Shown here one piece after another: positions 55,441 to 64,000 of a stretch of 64,000 nt of DNA. A model generated the notes under the pieces. That model did not search any database. It was given only the letters and a program-made list of their open reading frames with translations, and was not told where the DNA came from. The translations under genes were made by a program, and so were the position numbers. Position 1 is the stretch's first letter. Each line of letters opens with the position of its first letter. The DNA comes from Dipteris shenzhenensis (lineage: Eukaryota; Polypodiophyta; Polypodiopsida; Gleicheniales), in the NCBI GenBank assembly GCA_047967505.1, contig CM106539.1; one strand, written 5' to 3'.

Positions 55441-56660
55441 TGAAAGCCAAAGGAGTTTCCTACTCCGATCACGTGTGATGCACAAACCAAGAATATGACC
55501 TACAAGTCCCAAATCCTTCATATCAAAGGCCTCATGCAACTTGGCCTTTAATGCATCTAGCTCACAAGTATTCTTGCTAGCCAATAGCATATCATCCACA
55601 TGTAGTGCTAGGATTATCAAGCTACTATCCTTAGCCCTTTTAGTGTAGAGGCAGTGATCAATTTCACTCCTTCTAAAACCCTGGGACCGAATGAAAGCAT
55701 CAAACTTTTGATACCATTCTCTAGGCGCTTGCTTAAGACCATAGAGACTCTTCTTTAGCTTGCAAACTAAATGTTCTTTGCCCTTTTCTTCAAAGCCTTC
55801 CGGCTGCACCATGTAGATTTCCTCATGCAAATCCCCATGCAAGAAAGCTATCTTGACATCCATCTACATAAGCTCCATATCCTCTGCTGCCACTAGTCCA
55901 AGCATGCATCTAAGTGTGGTCATCTTCACAACCAGAGAGAATATCTCATCAAAGTCCACACCCTTCTCTTGCTTGAACCCTTTAGCAACCAAATGGGCCT
56001 TGCACCTAGGCACATCATCACTTGTGACCTTCATTTTGTAGACCCATTTACATGGCAATGCTTTCTTTCCATGTGGCAAAGAAACCAAGTCCCAAGTCTT
56101 ATTCTTCATAAGTGAACTCATCTTTGATTGCATAGCATACTCCCACTTGCGTTGATCCTCACACATCATAGCCTCTCTGTAGCAAGAAGGCTCCCCGCAA
56201 TCAATAAGCATCACATAGTCTACCCCTAGAACAAACCTATCAGGCGGTCTAGACACTCTAGATGATCTTCTCAAGGGCATTTCAGCTTGCTGTCCCACCT
56301 GCATATCAGCTACATTTGGCTCATCATTTCCACCAATAGATGATCCATCATCTACCCTTGATTGTATACCTGTGGGAGTATTTGGTGGTACCATTTCTTG
56401 CACATTTTGGTGCATGGACAGCTTGCTGTCTATCAACATATTTAGGTGGATTCACATCCTGGAAAGTGATTCTCCTCATTTCCACATCCCTCATGGGTGC
56501 CTTATGCATCTTCTTCTCATTGAAGACTACATCATGGCTGTGTATGATCTTCTTTGCTTCTGGATCCCAGAGACGGTAGCCCATCTCTCCACTTTCACCA
56601 TAACCCAGAAAGATGCATTTCCTAGACTTAGGATCTAGCTTCTTTTGAAGCTCTTTTGGG
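55441..56660 (-). pseudogene. Ty1-copia middle part: integrase C-end and reverse transcriptase N-half
   Basis: On the minus strand from 56,660: KELQKKLDPKSRKCIFLGYG, GEMGYRLWDPEAKKIIHSHD and VNPPKYVDRQQAVH, then a linker, then VLGVDYVMLIDCGEPSCYRE, LPCKWVYKMKVTSDDVPRCK and AHLVAKGFKQEKGVDFDEIF. At 55,863-55,441 follow MDVKIAFLHGDLHEEIYMVQ, KKSLYGLKQAPREWYQKFDA and LHVDDMLLASKN. A stop separates the last two blocks. It ends abruptly at 55,441 after LLWLSQ. The last 500 bp duplicate 54,470-54,960, so these are two truncated copies in the same orientation. Confidence 0.9.
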
Positions 56661-57500
56661 AGGCAGTCGATAGAGCGAGCGAGGAAAAACGAGCGGGTTC
56701 AAAAAAGCGAGCAAGCTTTTCCACAATTTCCTTATCGAGGTACTCAACATAGCTTTGTGGAAACCACTATTTGGGAAGATTCTCGAAAATAAAACTTATT
56801 TTACTATGTGTAACTATACCAATATTGCGAGTTATAGTCTACCTTAACTTCCAATTGGAGCCATACTCACATTATGCAACAATAGTATGTGGGTTTGAAA
56901 GAAACCGAATTTCCACTCCAAAGCGGACCGATTATGCAATGGCGCCCATGTTTTGAGGCATCTCAAGTTCTATTTTCAGTAGCGGTCATTACCATGGGAC
57001 TATGATTTCTTGAGCATACCTTATGCAGATCACTCTAGTTGCAGTTTGAGTAGTGTGCGCTCATTTGTGGTATGCATTAGATTGCGATGGATGATTTATA
57101 GGCCATTTGGATGCATTACGGTCCTTATTGGATTCACTGATAGGCCCAAATTGCCTCGTGGGATGCTATTTTTTATGGACTCTTTGCACATGGATGCTAT
57201 TTTATGCTGAGGGATAGCTTTGACACATTGCAGGTGATGCACTGATAGTGCTATGCTCTCTTGGATGACATATTATTGATGCATATGCCAGTGGATGGTG
57301 TTTATGCTTGAGTTATTTGGCACTTATTGGCATTTTCTTTTGGGCCAGATTTGCTCATATGGATGCATAGTATATGCACATGAGTCAGATGCATCTTTTG
57401 ATGCTTTGAGCTTTGAGTTTTGGTGATATTTCACTCTATTGTGGCATACACATTTGGGTGCACCTGGTATTTGGTGTGATTCTCTCTTGTAGGCACTAGC
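56661..57500. other. Spacer between head-to-head copia pieces
   Basis: No coding frame of note. Words such as TTTGGATGCATTACGG and GATGCTATTTTTTATGG recur loosely. Some of this may be the leader or LTR of the plus-strand element, but no primer-binding site was found. Confidence 0.4.
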
Positions 57501-57528
57501 ATTTGGGATTTTGTTTCATTTGCATCAT

Positions 57529-59848
57529 GGCATCCTCTTCCATGTCTGAAAAGGATTTTCTCAGCATTAAAAAGTTTGATGGGACAAACTTTTCTTTGTG
57601 GAAAGAACAAATAAGGGATGTGTTATTCAAAAGAAGTAGATTAGACCCTTGGCAGGGATTGAAGCTAAGATTGCAAATATGTCTGAGGATGATTGGAATG
57701 AGTTGGATGCATTAGCAAAGTCTACTATTAGACTTCATCTTGCAAAGTCAGTTTATTTCACAGTAGTAAATGAGCAGACTACAGAAGATTTGTGGAAGAA
57801 ACTATGTGCCACTTATGAGAAGGAAACTGCCTCTAATAAAGTTTACCTCATGAAGAGGTTGTTTGAGCTGCAGATGAAGGAAGGGGTCTCCGTTGCTTCT
57901 CACTTGAATAAATTCAATATTATTTTCAGCCAGCTTCACGCTCAGAAGATGAATTTTGATGTGGAGACTAAGGCAATATTTCTCTTATGTTCATTGCCAT
58001 CCTCATGGGATACCTTTCGTACAGCTGTCAGTAACTCTGCACCTGGTGGAGTACTGAAATTTGATGATGTTGTGGGTAGCTTGTTGGCCGAGGAGATTAG
58101 ACGGAAGTCTATGGATGGCAACAAGCAGGATGCAGCCTTAAATGTGCAAAGGGGCAGATGACAGTTCAGGGGGAAGTCCCAAGAAAGAGGGAAGTCTTGT
58201 AGCAAATCTAGGGCACGGAACATTGAGTGTTACCATTGTGGCAAGAAGGGCCATATGAAGGAGGATTGCTACAAGCTGAAAAGAGAGCAAAAGGATAAGA
58301 AAAAGAATGCAAATTGGGGTGCAAATCAAAAGGAAGAGAGTCCAAGGGAGGACAAAGGAAAAGTGAAGATCAAGGAGATCAATGCAGTCACACATGATAG
58401 TGACAATGACGTTCTCTTCATGTCTAGTTTATCTACAGAGTTGCTTACCACTTCCGATGATGCATATTCCCAGGATTGGATTTTGGATTTTGGTGCTTCA
58501 TTCCATGTTACTCCCCATAGGGAATGGTTCTCCCCTTATGACAGTGGAAAGACAGGTTGTGTGCATCTTGGAAATGACTATGCATGTGACATAGTGGGAG
58601 CAAGTGGGAGCAAGTGACATAAATTGCAAATGGGTCTGCATTTGTTTTGAAACATGTGAGACATGTGCCTAAGCTGACCAAGAGTCTTATTTCAATGGGT
58701 TAGCTAGATGATGCTGGTTTTCACACCACTTTTGGCTTTCAGAGTTGGAAAATTCAGAAGGGCTCTATGCTTTTGGCCAGGGGTGCCAAGTGTGGGACTT
58801 TGTATCCCTTACATGTATCAGGGGTATTTGATCATGTTGTTGCAATAACTGAGCAGCCAAGCACTTCTTTGTGGCATTGCAGGTTGGGGCACATGAGCCA
58901 GAATGGAATGAAACTCTTATGCCGTTTGGGTTATGTACCGCATTTGAGTTTCTCTGATTTTGAATTTTGTGAGCACTATCTCTATGGGAAGTAGACTAAA
59001 TCAGCCCATAAAAGAAGGGGAAAGAAAGAGTTTGAAAAGCTTGATTTGGAGCATTCAGACGTATGTGGTCCCATGCCTACACGGTCATTAGGCGGGGCTG
59101 AATACTATGTGACATTCATTGATGATGCAACTAGGAAAGTGTGGGCTTATGCTATAGCTCGGAAGAGTGATGTGTTCCAGGTATTTCAGAAATGGCTGGC
59201 CTTGGTTGAGAATCAGTCAGGTAGAACGCTTAAATGCCTATGGACTGACAATGGTGGAGAGTATCTCTCTCATGACTTTCAGCATTTCTGTGATACACAT
59301 GGGATTAAGAGGGAGCTCACATCCCCTCGTACTCCAGAGCAAAATCCAGTTGCAGAAAAGATGAACCATACCATTCAAGAAAGGTTGCAATGCATGCTTT
59401 CCAATGCAAGTCTTTCTGGTGGCTTTTGGGCTGAGGCAATGAAGACTGCAGTGCATGTGATCAATAGATCACCTAGTAAGAGTTTGGATGGTTGTATTCT
59501 TGAAGACGCATGGAGTGGCAAGAAGCCCTCTTACTCTCACTTGTGTATATTTGGGTGTGAGGCATATGCACATGTGCCAAAAGAGCTTCGAAAGAAGCTA
59601 GATTCTAAGTCTAGGAAATGCATCTTTCTGGGTTATGGTGAAAGTGGAGAGATGGGCTATCGTCTCTGGGATCCAGAAGCAAAGAAGATCATACGCAGCC
59701 ATGATATGGTCTTCAATGAGAAGAAGATGCATAAGGCACCCATGAGGGATGTGGAAATGAGGAGAATCACTTTCCAGGGTGTGAATCCACCTGCATATGT
59801 TGATAGATAGCAAGCTGTCCATGCACCAAATGGTACCACCAAGTACTC
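57529..59848 (+). pseudogene. Ty1-copia 5' part: gag, protease, integrase
   Basis: Gag begins MASSSMSEKDFLSIKKFDGT and NFSLWKEQIRDVL. A frameshift near 57,640 leads to the frame with DDWNELDALAKSTIRLHLAK and KKLCATYEKETASNKVYLMK. A TGA at 58,159-58,161 precedes the zinc knuckle CYHCGKKGHMKEDC (about 58,230). The protease reads WILDFGASFHVTPHREW, with Phe in place of Ser in the DSG triad. The GAG-pre-integrase LWHCRLGHMSQNGMKLL is followed by a stop. Integrase (59,046-59,810) has LEHSDVCGPMPTRSLGG, the DD35E residues in FIDDATRKVW, LWTDNGGEYLS and TPEQNPVAEKMNHTIQE. It ends at 59,848; no RT follows. Confidence 0.92.
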
Positions 59849-59849
59849 G

Positions 59850-60048
59850 GACCATCCTCTGGTTTCCTGCCTAACCACTATCACACCACATGGTTCCAGA
59901 ATTATGGTTGGCGTAACAACCTAGCCCACCCAGGAAGCCACCCAACCACTCCCACCCTCCCTTCCTCGCACCAATCTTCCTAAGTACTCTTCCAACTCCT
60001 GTAACACCACCACCACATAGCACAAGACCTCCATGTCCATCTCATCTA
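59850..60048. other. Short unassigned spacer
   Basis: CCACCC-rich plus-strand sequence without a recognised feature, between the truncated copia and the CACTA-gene fragment. Confidence 0.5.
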
Positions 60049-60250
60049 CTACTTTAGTCGACCTCCCAGGAGAGGCTGCCCCTGAGGTGTCACCTGAGCG
60101 GAATCAATGTCATCTGGAGAGTAGAGATCATGATGTCTCCTCCTACGAGGGTTTCCATACTCGTCGGACGTGCGATATGATCCCATGTCTAATTTGGGGG
60201 GATTGGACAAACGTAGACGCAAACACGAAGACCAAAAAAAAAAAACAAGA
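60040..60250 (-). pseudogene. Fragment of a CACTA TNPA-like gene (first exon start)
   Basis: The minus strand reads MGSYRTSDEYGNPRRRRHHD and LYSPDDIDSAQVTPQG, matching the start of the gene at 2254 (MGSRHSSDEYGQPRRRRAHD, LYAPEDFDSSQAT). The base pattern just upstream, TTAG before ACATGGGATCA with TTCGTGTTTGCGTCTACGTTTG beyond (in partial form), is also conserved. The rest of the gene is missing. So the window holds relics of two members of one CACTA family. Confidence 0.85.
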
Positions 60251-60289
60251 GTGGGTAAGAAGCAGATAGACAATTAATTACTTAAGTTC

Positions 60290-60780
60290 CCTTTTTCAAC
60301 TTTTCTTTGAATTAGCCATCCTTATGAGTCAGCCGCTATGGCAAACAGTAGTGGAGAAAGAGGGCATCCTTGTCTAATGGATCTCTTTAAAGAGAAAGCA
60401 TTTGATGTTTTGCCATTGACTTCCACTTTTGCTTTTGCCCCTTCTAGCAATGCACTAACATCATTCTTGAAAACAGGACCGATTCCCATGTCCTATAAGG
60501 ACCAGAGGATGAAGTCCCATTCCATTCTGTCATAGGTTTTGTCAAAGTCAAATTTCATGAAGCAAATGTCCTACCCATGTTCTTCTACATATTCTAGTCC
60601 TTCCCATAGTGTGAGGATTGCTTCAAGAATGTGTCGTCCCTGTATAAAGCCTTTTTGGTCCTCTCTAACCCATGCCTGCATTTTCCCTTTTAACCCTAGT
60701 GCTAATACCTTGGCAAATATTTTGTAGCAGGTGTTCAACATTGTGAGCGGCGGCCTCCAGTTCTTGAGCATCACTATAAC
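60290..60780 (-). pseudogene. LINE reverse-transcriptase fragment
   Basis: The minus strand reads LKNWRPPLTMLNTCYKIFAK, WVREDQKGFIQGRHILEAIL, KFDFDKTYDRMEWDFIL (stops on both sides) and RSIRQGCPLSPLLFAIAA. It is the same RT segment as at 48.6-49.0 kb with clear but not close similarity. The FADD box is not included. It is truncated at both ends. Confidence 0.85.
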
Positions 60781-60875
60781 TCCTTTGTTGCTTGAATAGT
60801 TTATCCTCCTAATTATGACAAAAGAATGCTTATTAGAAGATGTTAGAAAAGAAATCTACAAGATCAATGGCATTG

Positions 60876-60975
60876 TTAGATATGCTTACTATGATATCAC
60901 CTTATATTCTATTTAATTTTGAATGAGATATGCTTACTATGACATCACCTTATATTTTATTTAATTTTGAATGAG
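60876..60975. repeat. 48-bp tandem duplication
   Basis: GATATGCTTACTATGAYATC followed by ACCTTATATTYTATTTAATTTTGAATGA occurs twice in a row, almost identical. Confidence 0.9.
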
Positions 60976-61049
60976 TAGACAATTTTGAATCTTATATGGA
61001 CATTGGAAATAGATGGATCTCTCAAAAACACATCTCCTTATCGAGCATA

Positions 61050-63970
61050 AAGAAGGCTAGGGTGGACACCATCAAAGCTGTGTACTTGTTTATGAAGCAC
61101 TTTCTTTCAAGCTTTATTCATGACATTCAAAAAGAATTTGGTGCCTAACGTCATTATTATCTGGGACACATAATCTACCCTTGTAGAGCAGGTAGCCATC
61201 CTCAATAGTATATTTTTTCCACCTGAATCCATTATCACCAACCTGTGGTATGTCGCCATTTCCATGCGACTTCTCAGTGGAAGCCTCTTGATTAGTTGAA
61301 TCCCTATTTCTAATTGCTTTCCATATTTCAGAGAAGTGAGGATCAAACTCACATTTCCCTTTTAAGGACTCTAGGAAATCATCTCAGGGGGGTCACTATG
61401 TATAAACCCTCTATATCACGTGCGTTCAAGGCCTATATTTAAAATCCCTTATCTGTAAATTTTTTCATTAATAAAATGTACCCCTTTTCTATACAAATCT
61501 GTAAATTTTTTCCAAAACTATTTTAAATAGTCCCTTATGTATATTTATTTCTGTAAATTTTAGAAATAAAAAATATCCTTCTGTTGAACTCACGTGATAG
61601 GGTTACATATGATGAGTGACCCCCCTGAGGAAATCATCCTGAAATTGAGTAAAACTCAATTCATTAACAATTGGCATTTGGCTAAGTGAGTTTGCTACCA
61701 CATTGAACTTCCCCTTCCAATATGTCAATTGCATATCAGACTCTTGTATTAATTCAGCCCATCTAGATTTTCTACCTTCAAGCTCTGGTTGATTGTTGCG
61801 AATCCACTTAATGCTCTCTTGATCAAAGATGATCTTGAATTTTGGCACCATATAAATACTGCCTCCACTTCTTTAAAGCATAAACTATAGTGTACAGTTC
61901 CTTCTCATATGCCGAGTAATTCTATTGGGCACGATCTAACTTTTTTCTTTCAAAAGAAACTGGTCGACCTTTTTGTAAAAGTACCATCCCAATCGCAAAA
62001 TCATTGGCATCTGTCTCAACCACAAATGGTTCATTGGGATCCACTACCTCTAAGACAAGAGGTGCTGCTATAGCTACTTTTATTTTTTCCAAAATTCTCT
62101 TTCGAGGTTCATCCCATATGAAGGTGCTTCCCTTCCCCTTAAGCTGGTCCATCATCAAAATAGCAATCTTAGCGTAATCTTGGATGAATCTCCTATATAA
62201 TCTAGACAAACCTAAGAATATCTGTAATTCTTCTAGTTTTGTAGGATGTGGCCATTCCAATATAGCCCTTACCTTTTCAAGGTCCATAGGAACCCCTTCT
62301 TGGAATATTATGTCCCAAGTATTTCACTTCTTTTGCAAAGAATTCACATTTGGATTCTTTAGCAAAGAGTAAATTATCTCTAAGCAGATGCTCGAACACT
62401 TTTCGCAAATGTTCCAAATGCTATTTTATGGTTTTCCTATGTATAAGGATATAATCTAAAAATACTACATCAAATTTTCGTAAATATGGCCTTAAGACAC
62501 TATTCATAAGTGTCATGAAAGTTGTTGGAGCATTTGTTAATCCAAATGGCATTACTTTAAATTGATAATGACCATACTTAGTACAAAATGATGTCTTAGG
62601 GACATCCTCTTCCCTAATTTGTACTTGGTGATATCTTGGCCTTAAATAAATTTCAGTAAAATATTTTGCCACTTGCAATTGATCAAAGAGCTCATCAATG
62701 ACAGGCATAGGATACTTATTTTTTATGGTGATTTTATTTAATGCTCGGTAATCTATGCATAAAGGCATAGTACCATCCTTTTTCTTTACTAGTAAAACTG
62801 ATTCAGACCAAGGTGAGCTACTTGGTTGAATTTGGCCCTTCCTAAGGTATTTAGTTAATTGTCTTTCAACCTCACATTCCTCCATTTGACTAATCCTATA
62901 TGGGGGTTTAAAAACAAGGGTAGATCCAGGAATCAAATCTATTTTATGATTTAATTCTCTCTCAGGGGGTAAACCATCAGGAAAATTAGACAGAAAAACA
63001 TCTTTAAATTCAAACATTAAATCATTAAAAGAAGATTTATACTTTTTAACATTATAAAAAACAATATTACTTCTTTCTAATGTAGAAGACATAAAATCAC
63101 CAATAAAAGTAAGCTCACAGAGATATACCTCACATTGATCTTGGTGTAGTAGTCGTTCCAAGTCCATTGAACAAACAAGAGGAGAGTTAGGCACATCATG
63201 TTCTCCTTGGATTTGGAAGACTCTACCCTCTTTTTCAAAAATAATGGAGTTATTAAGATAACTCCATTGTCAGCTATGCCCAAGACTATACAGCCATTCT
63301 TGACCAAGCACTACGTCTGTTCGATTGAGATGCATGATTTGGAAATTCAAGGTATCCTGATAGATTTGAATATCCACCTCTACACCATGTATCATGGTGT
63401 CCCAAACTTTTTTATCACTGCCCTTTGCCAAAGAGACCACATTTTTATTTGCACTTGGACTCTTAGGCAATTTTAACTTCTTAACTTAATGAGTAGTTTA
63501 AGAAATTATGTGTTGCATTGTCATCGACCATCACTCTTACCCTTTGCCCCTTTATTTTTCCTTGCATCCTCATTAAGTAATGAGGACCAAAGGTGGGCTG
63601 CCACATTGCCGATGATAGACAACACATGTGGGTGCTATCCTCATGATAGACCTCTACCTTAGTGTACTTTTTAGTATCATTAAGCGACAACACCTGCACC
63701 GCATGTACTTGCTTTTGTGGAGGTCTAGCTGGGGCTTTAGCTCTCGCTTCTTTATTTTTAGGGCAGTTCCAAGCAGCATGGTCTTTGCCCAAACATTTGA
63801 AGCAAAGATTTTCCTATTTGGCCCTTCCATAAGCCTCTTTCTTCAAGAGAGGATAATTTTGTGTTTGAGGTTTCTTAGGTGGGGCTTAAGGAACCTCCTT
63901 CTTAAATTGTCCCTTACTTTTCAAATTGGGAAATTTGTTGAACTTAAGAACAAAAGCTGTTTGTCCTAAA
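61050..63970 (-). pseudogene. Ty3-gypsy retrotransposon, catalytically dead
   Basis: On the minus strand: gag knuckle CLGKDHAAWNCPKN (about 63,800), then a protease-like VMVDDNATHNFLNYSL where DSG is expected. RT spans 63,194-62,421 ([75 protein letters not shown]). RNase H has FVVETDANDFAIGMVLLQKG (about 62,030), then TYWKGKFNVVANSLSQMP. An H2C2-type start, LLYKGRLCVPDNNDVRHQIL, is near 61,190. Two RT aspartates are replaced: [11 protein letters not shown] for xxIDLRSGYHQ, and [12 protein letters not shown] for VFLDDILIYSKT. Stops and frameshifts occur between blocks, and a MITE interrupts it. The integrase core is absent to the left and gag runs off the window to the right. Confidence 0.92.
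61384..61628. mobile_element. 245-bp MITE with long TIRs and 10-bp target duplication
   Basis: Ends TCAGGGGGGTCACT... and ...AGTGACCCCCCTGA. Inverted similarity continues for about 45 bp through AACCCT and TATCACGTGNGTTCAA. The host site GGAAATCATC is duplicated at 61374-61383 and 61629-61638. Removing the element restores the gypsy reading frame region between FQDDFL and the following ESLKG-type sequence. TIRs of this length with a 9-10-bp duplication suit a Mutator-like non-autonomous element; the interior is AT-rich and non-coding. Confidence 0.9.
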
Positions 63971-64000
63971 GTTCTAACTTTGGGTTTCCTCATTGTATCG

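Noticed and set aside
1-64000. CRISPR array or prokaryotic operon structure
   Set aside because: Repeats are satellites without spacers of constant length, and genes have spliceosomal introns; nothing suggests a prokaryote.

Overview
The window looks like nuclear DNA of a land plant. The evidence is an Arabidopsis-type TTTAGGG telomere-like array, GT-AG introns, a complete jasmonate repressor (JAZ/TIFY) gene, and remains of Ty1-copia, Ty3-gypsy, LINE, CACTA and MITE elements. The prevalence of a DUF7869-like DDE gene suggests a bryophyte, lycophyte or fern, but that is only an inference. The region is transposon-dominated. The only convincing host gene is the JAZ gene at 6.3-7.9 kb on the minus strand. 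|| Layout. 1-2.2 kb is a self-complementary satellite built from ATAAGC/GCTCAT hexamers and TTCCGCATAAGCTCCTTCTC modules. 2.25-4.36 kb is the right end of a CACTA (En/Spm) transposon: a three-exon TNPA/Transposase_24-like gene, a 23-bp-arm hairpin, five 16-bp subterminal palindromes and a terminus ending TGTAGTG. 6.3-7.9 kb is the JAZ gene. 9.9-10.5 kb is a decayed copia RNase H, LTR and primer-binding site. 10,532-30,126 is a 19.6-kb unit bounded by identical 27-bp inverted repeats, the most interesting object here. 30-53 kb is mostly decayed repeats, LINE fragments, a second damaged copy of the DDE gene (44.2-45.2 kb) and tandem repeats. 53.6-59.8 kb holds pieces of one copia family in opposite orientations. 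60-64 kb holds a LINE fragment, a CACTA-gene fragment and a dead gypsy element carrying a 245-bp MITE with target duplication. || The 19.6-kb unit has two long genes pointing outward from a shared middle. On the minus strand an eight-exon gene (18,660 to 12,790) reads in phase through seven GT-AG introns to a 1,744-residue protein. It has a long N-terminal part without a recognised family and two tandem Ulp1-like (C48) protease modules, the second with Ser at the Cys position. On the plus strand (25.6-29.35 kb) lies a DDE-like gene broken by one in-frame stop and one single-base frameshift; the damaged copy at 44 kb lacks that extra base. A coiled-coil ORF lies near the left end. The 6.9-kb divergent middle is filled with a palindrome-studded CT-rich array, a CCCACT array and a telomere-like array. 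I infer a large DNA transposon that carries a SUMO/ubiquitin-like protease gene and has accumulated or captured satellite DNA. || Gene models were assembled by eye from reading frames, splice signals and phase. Family assignments come from motif recognition, not searches.
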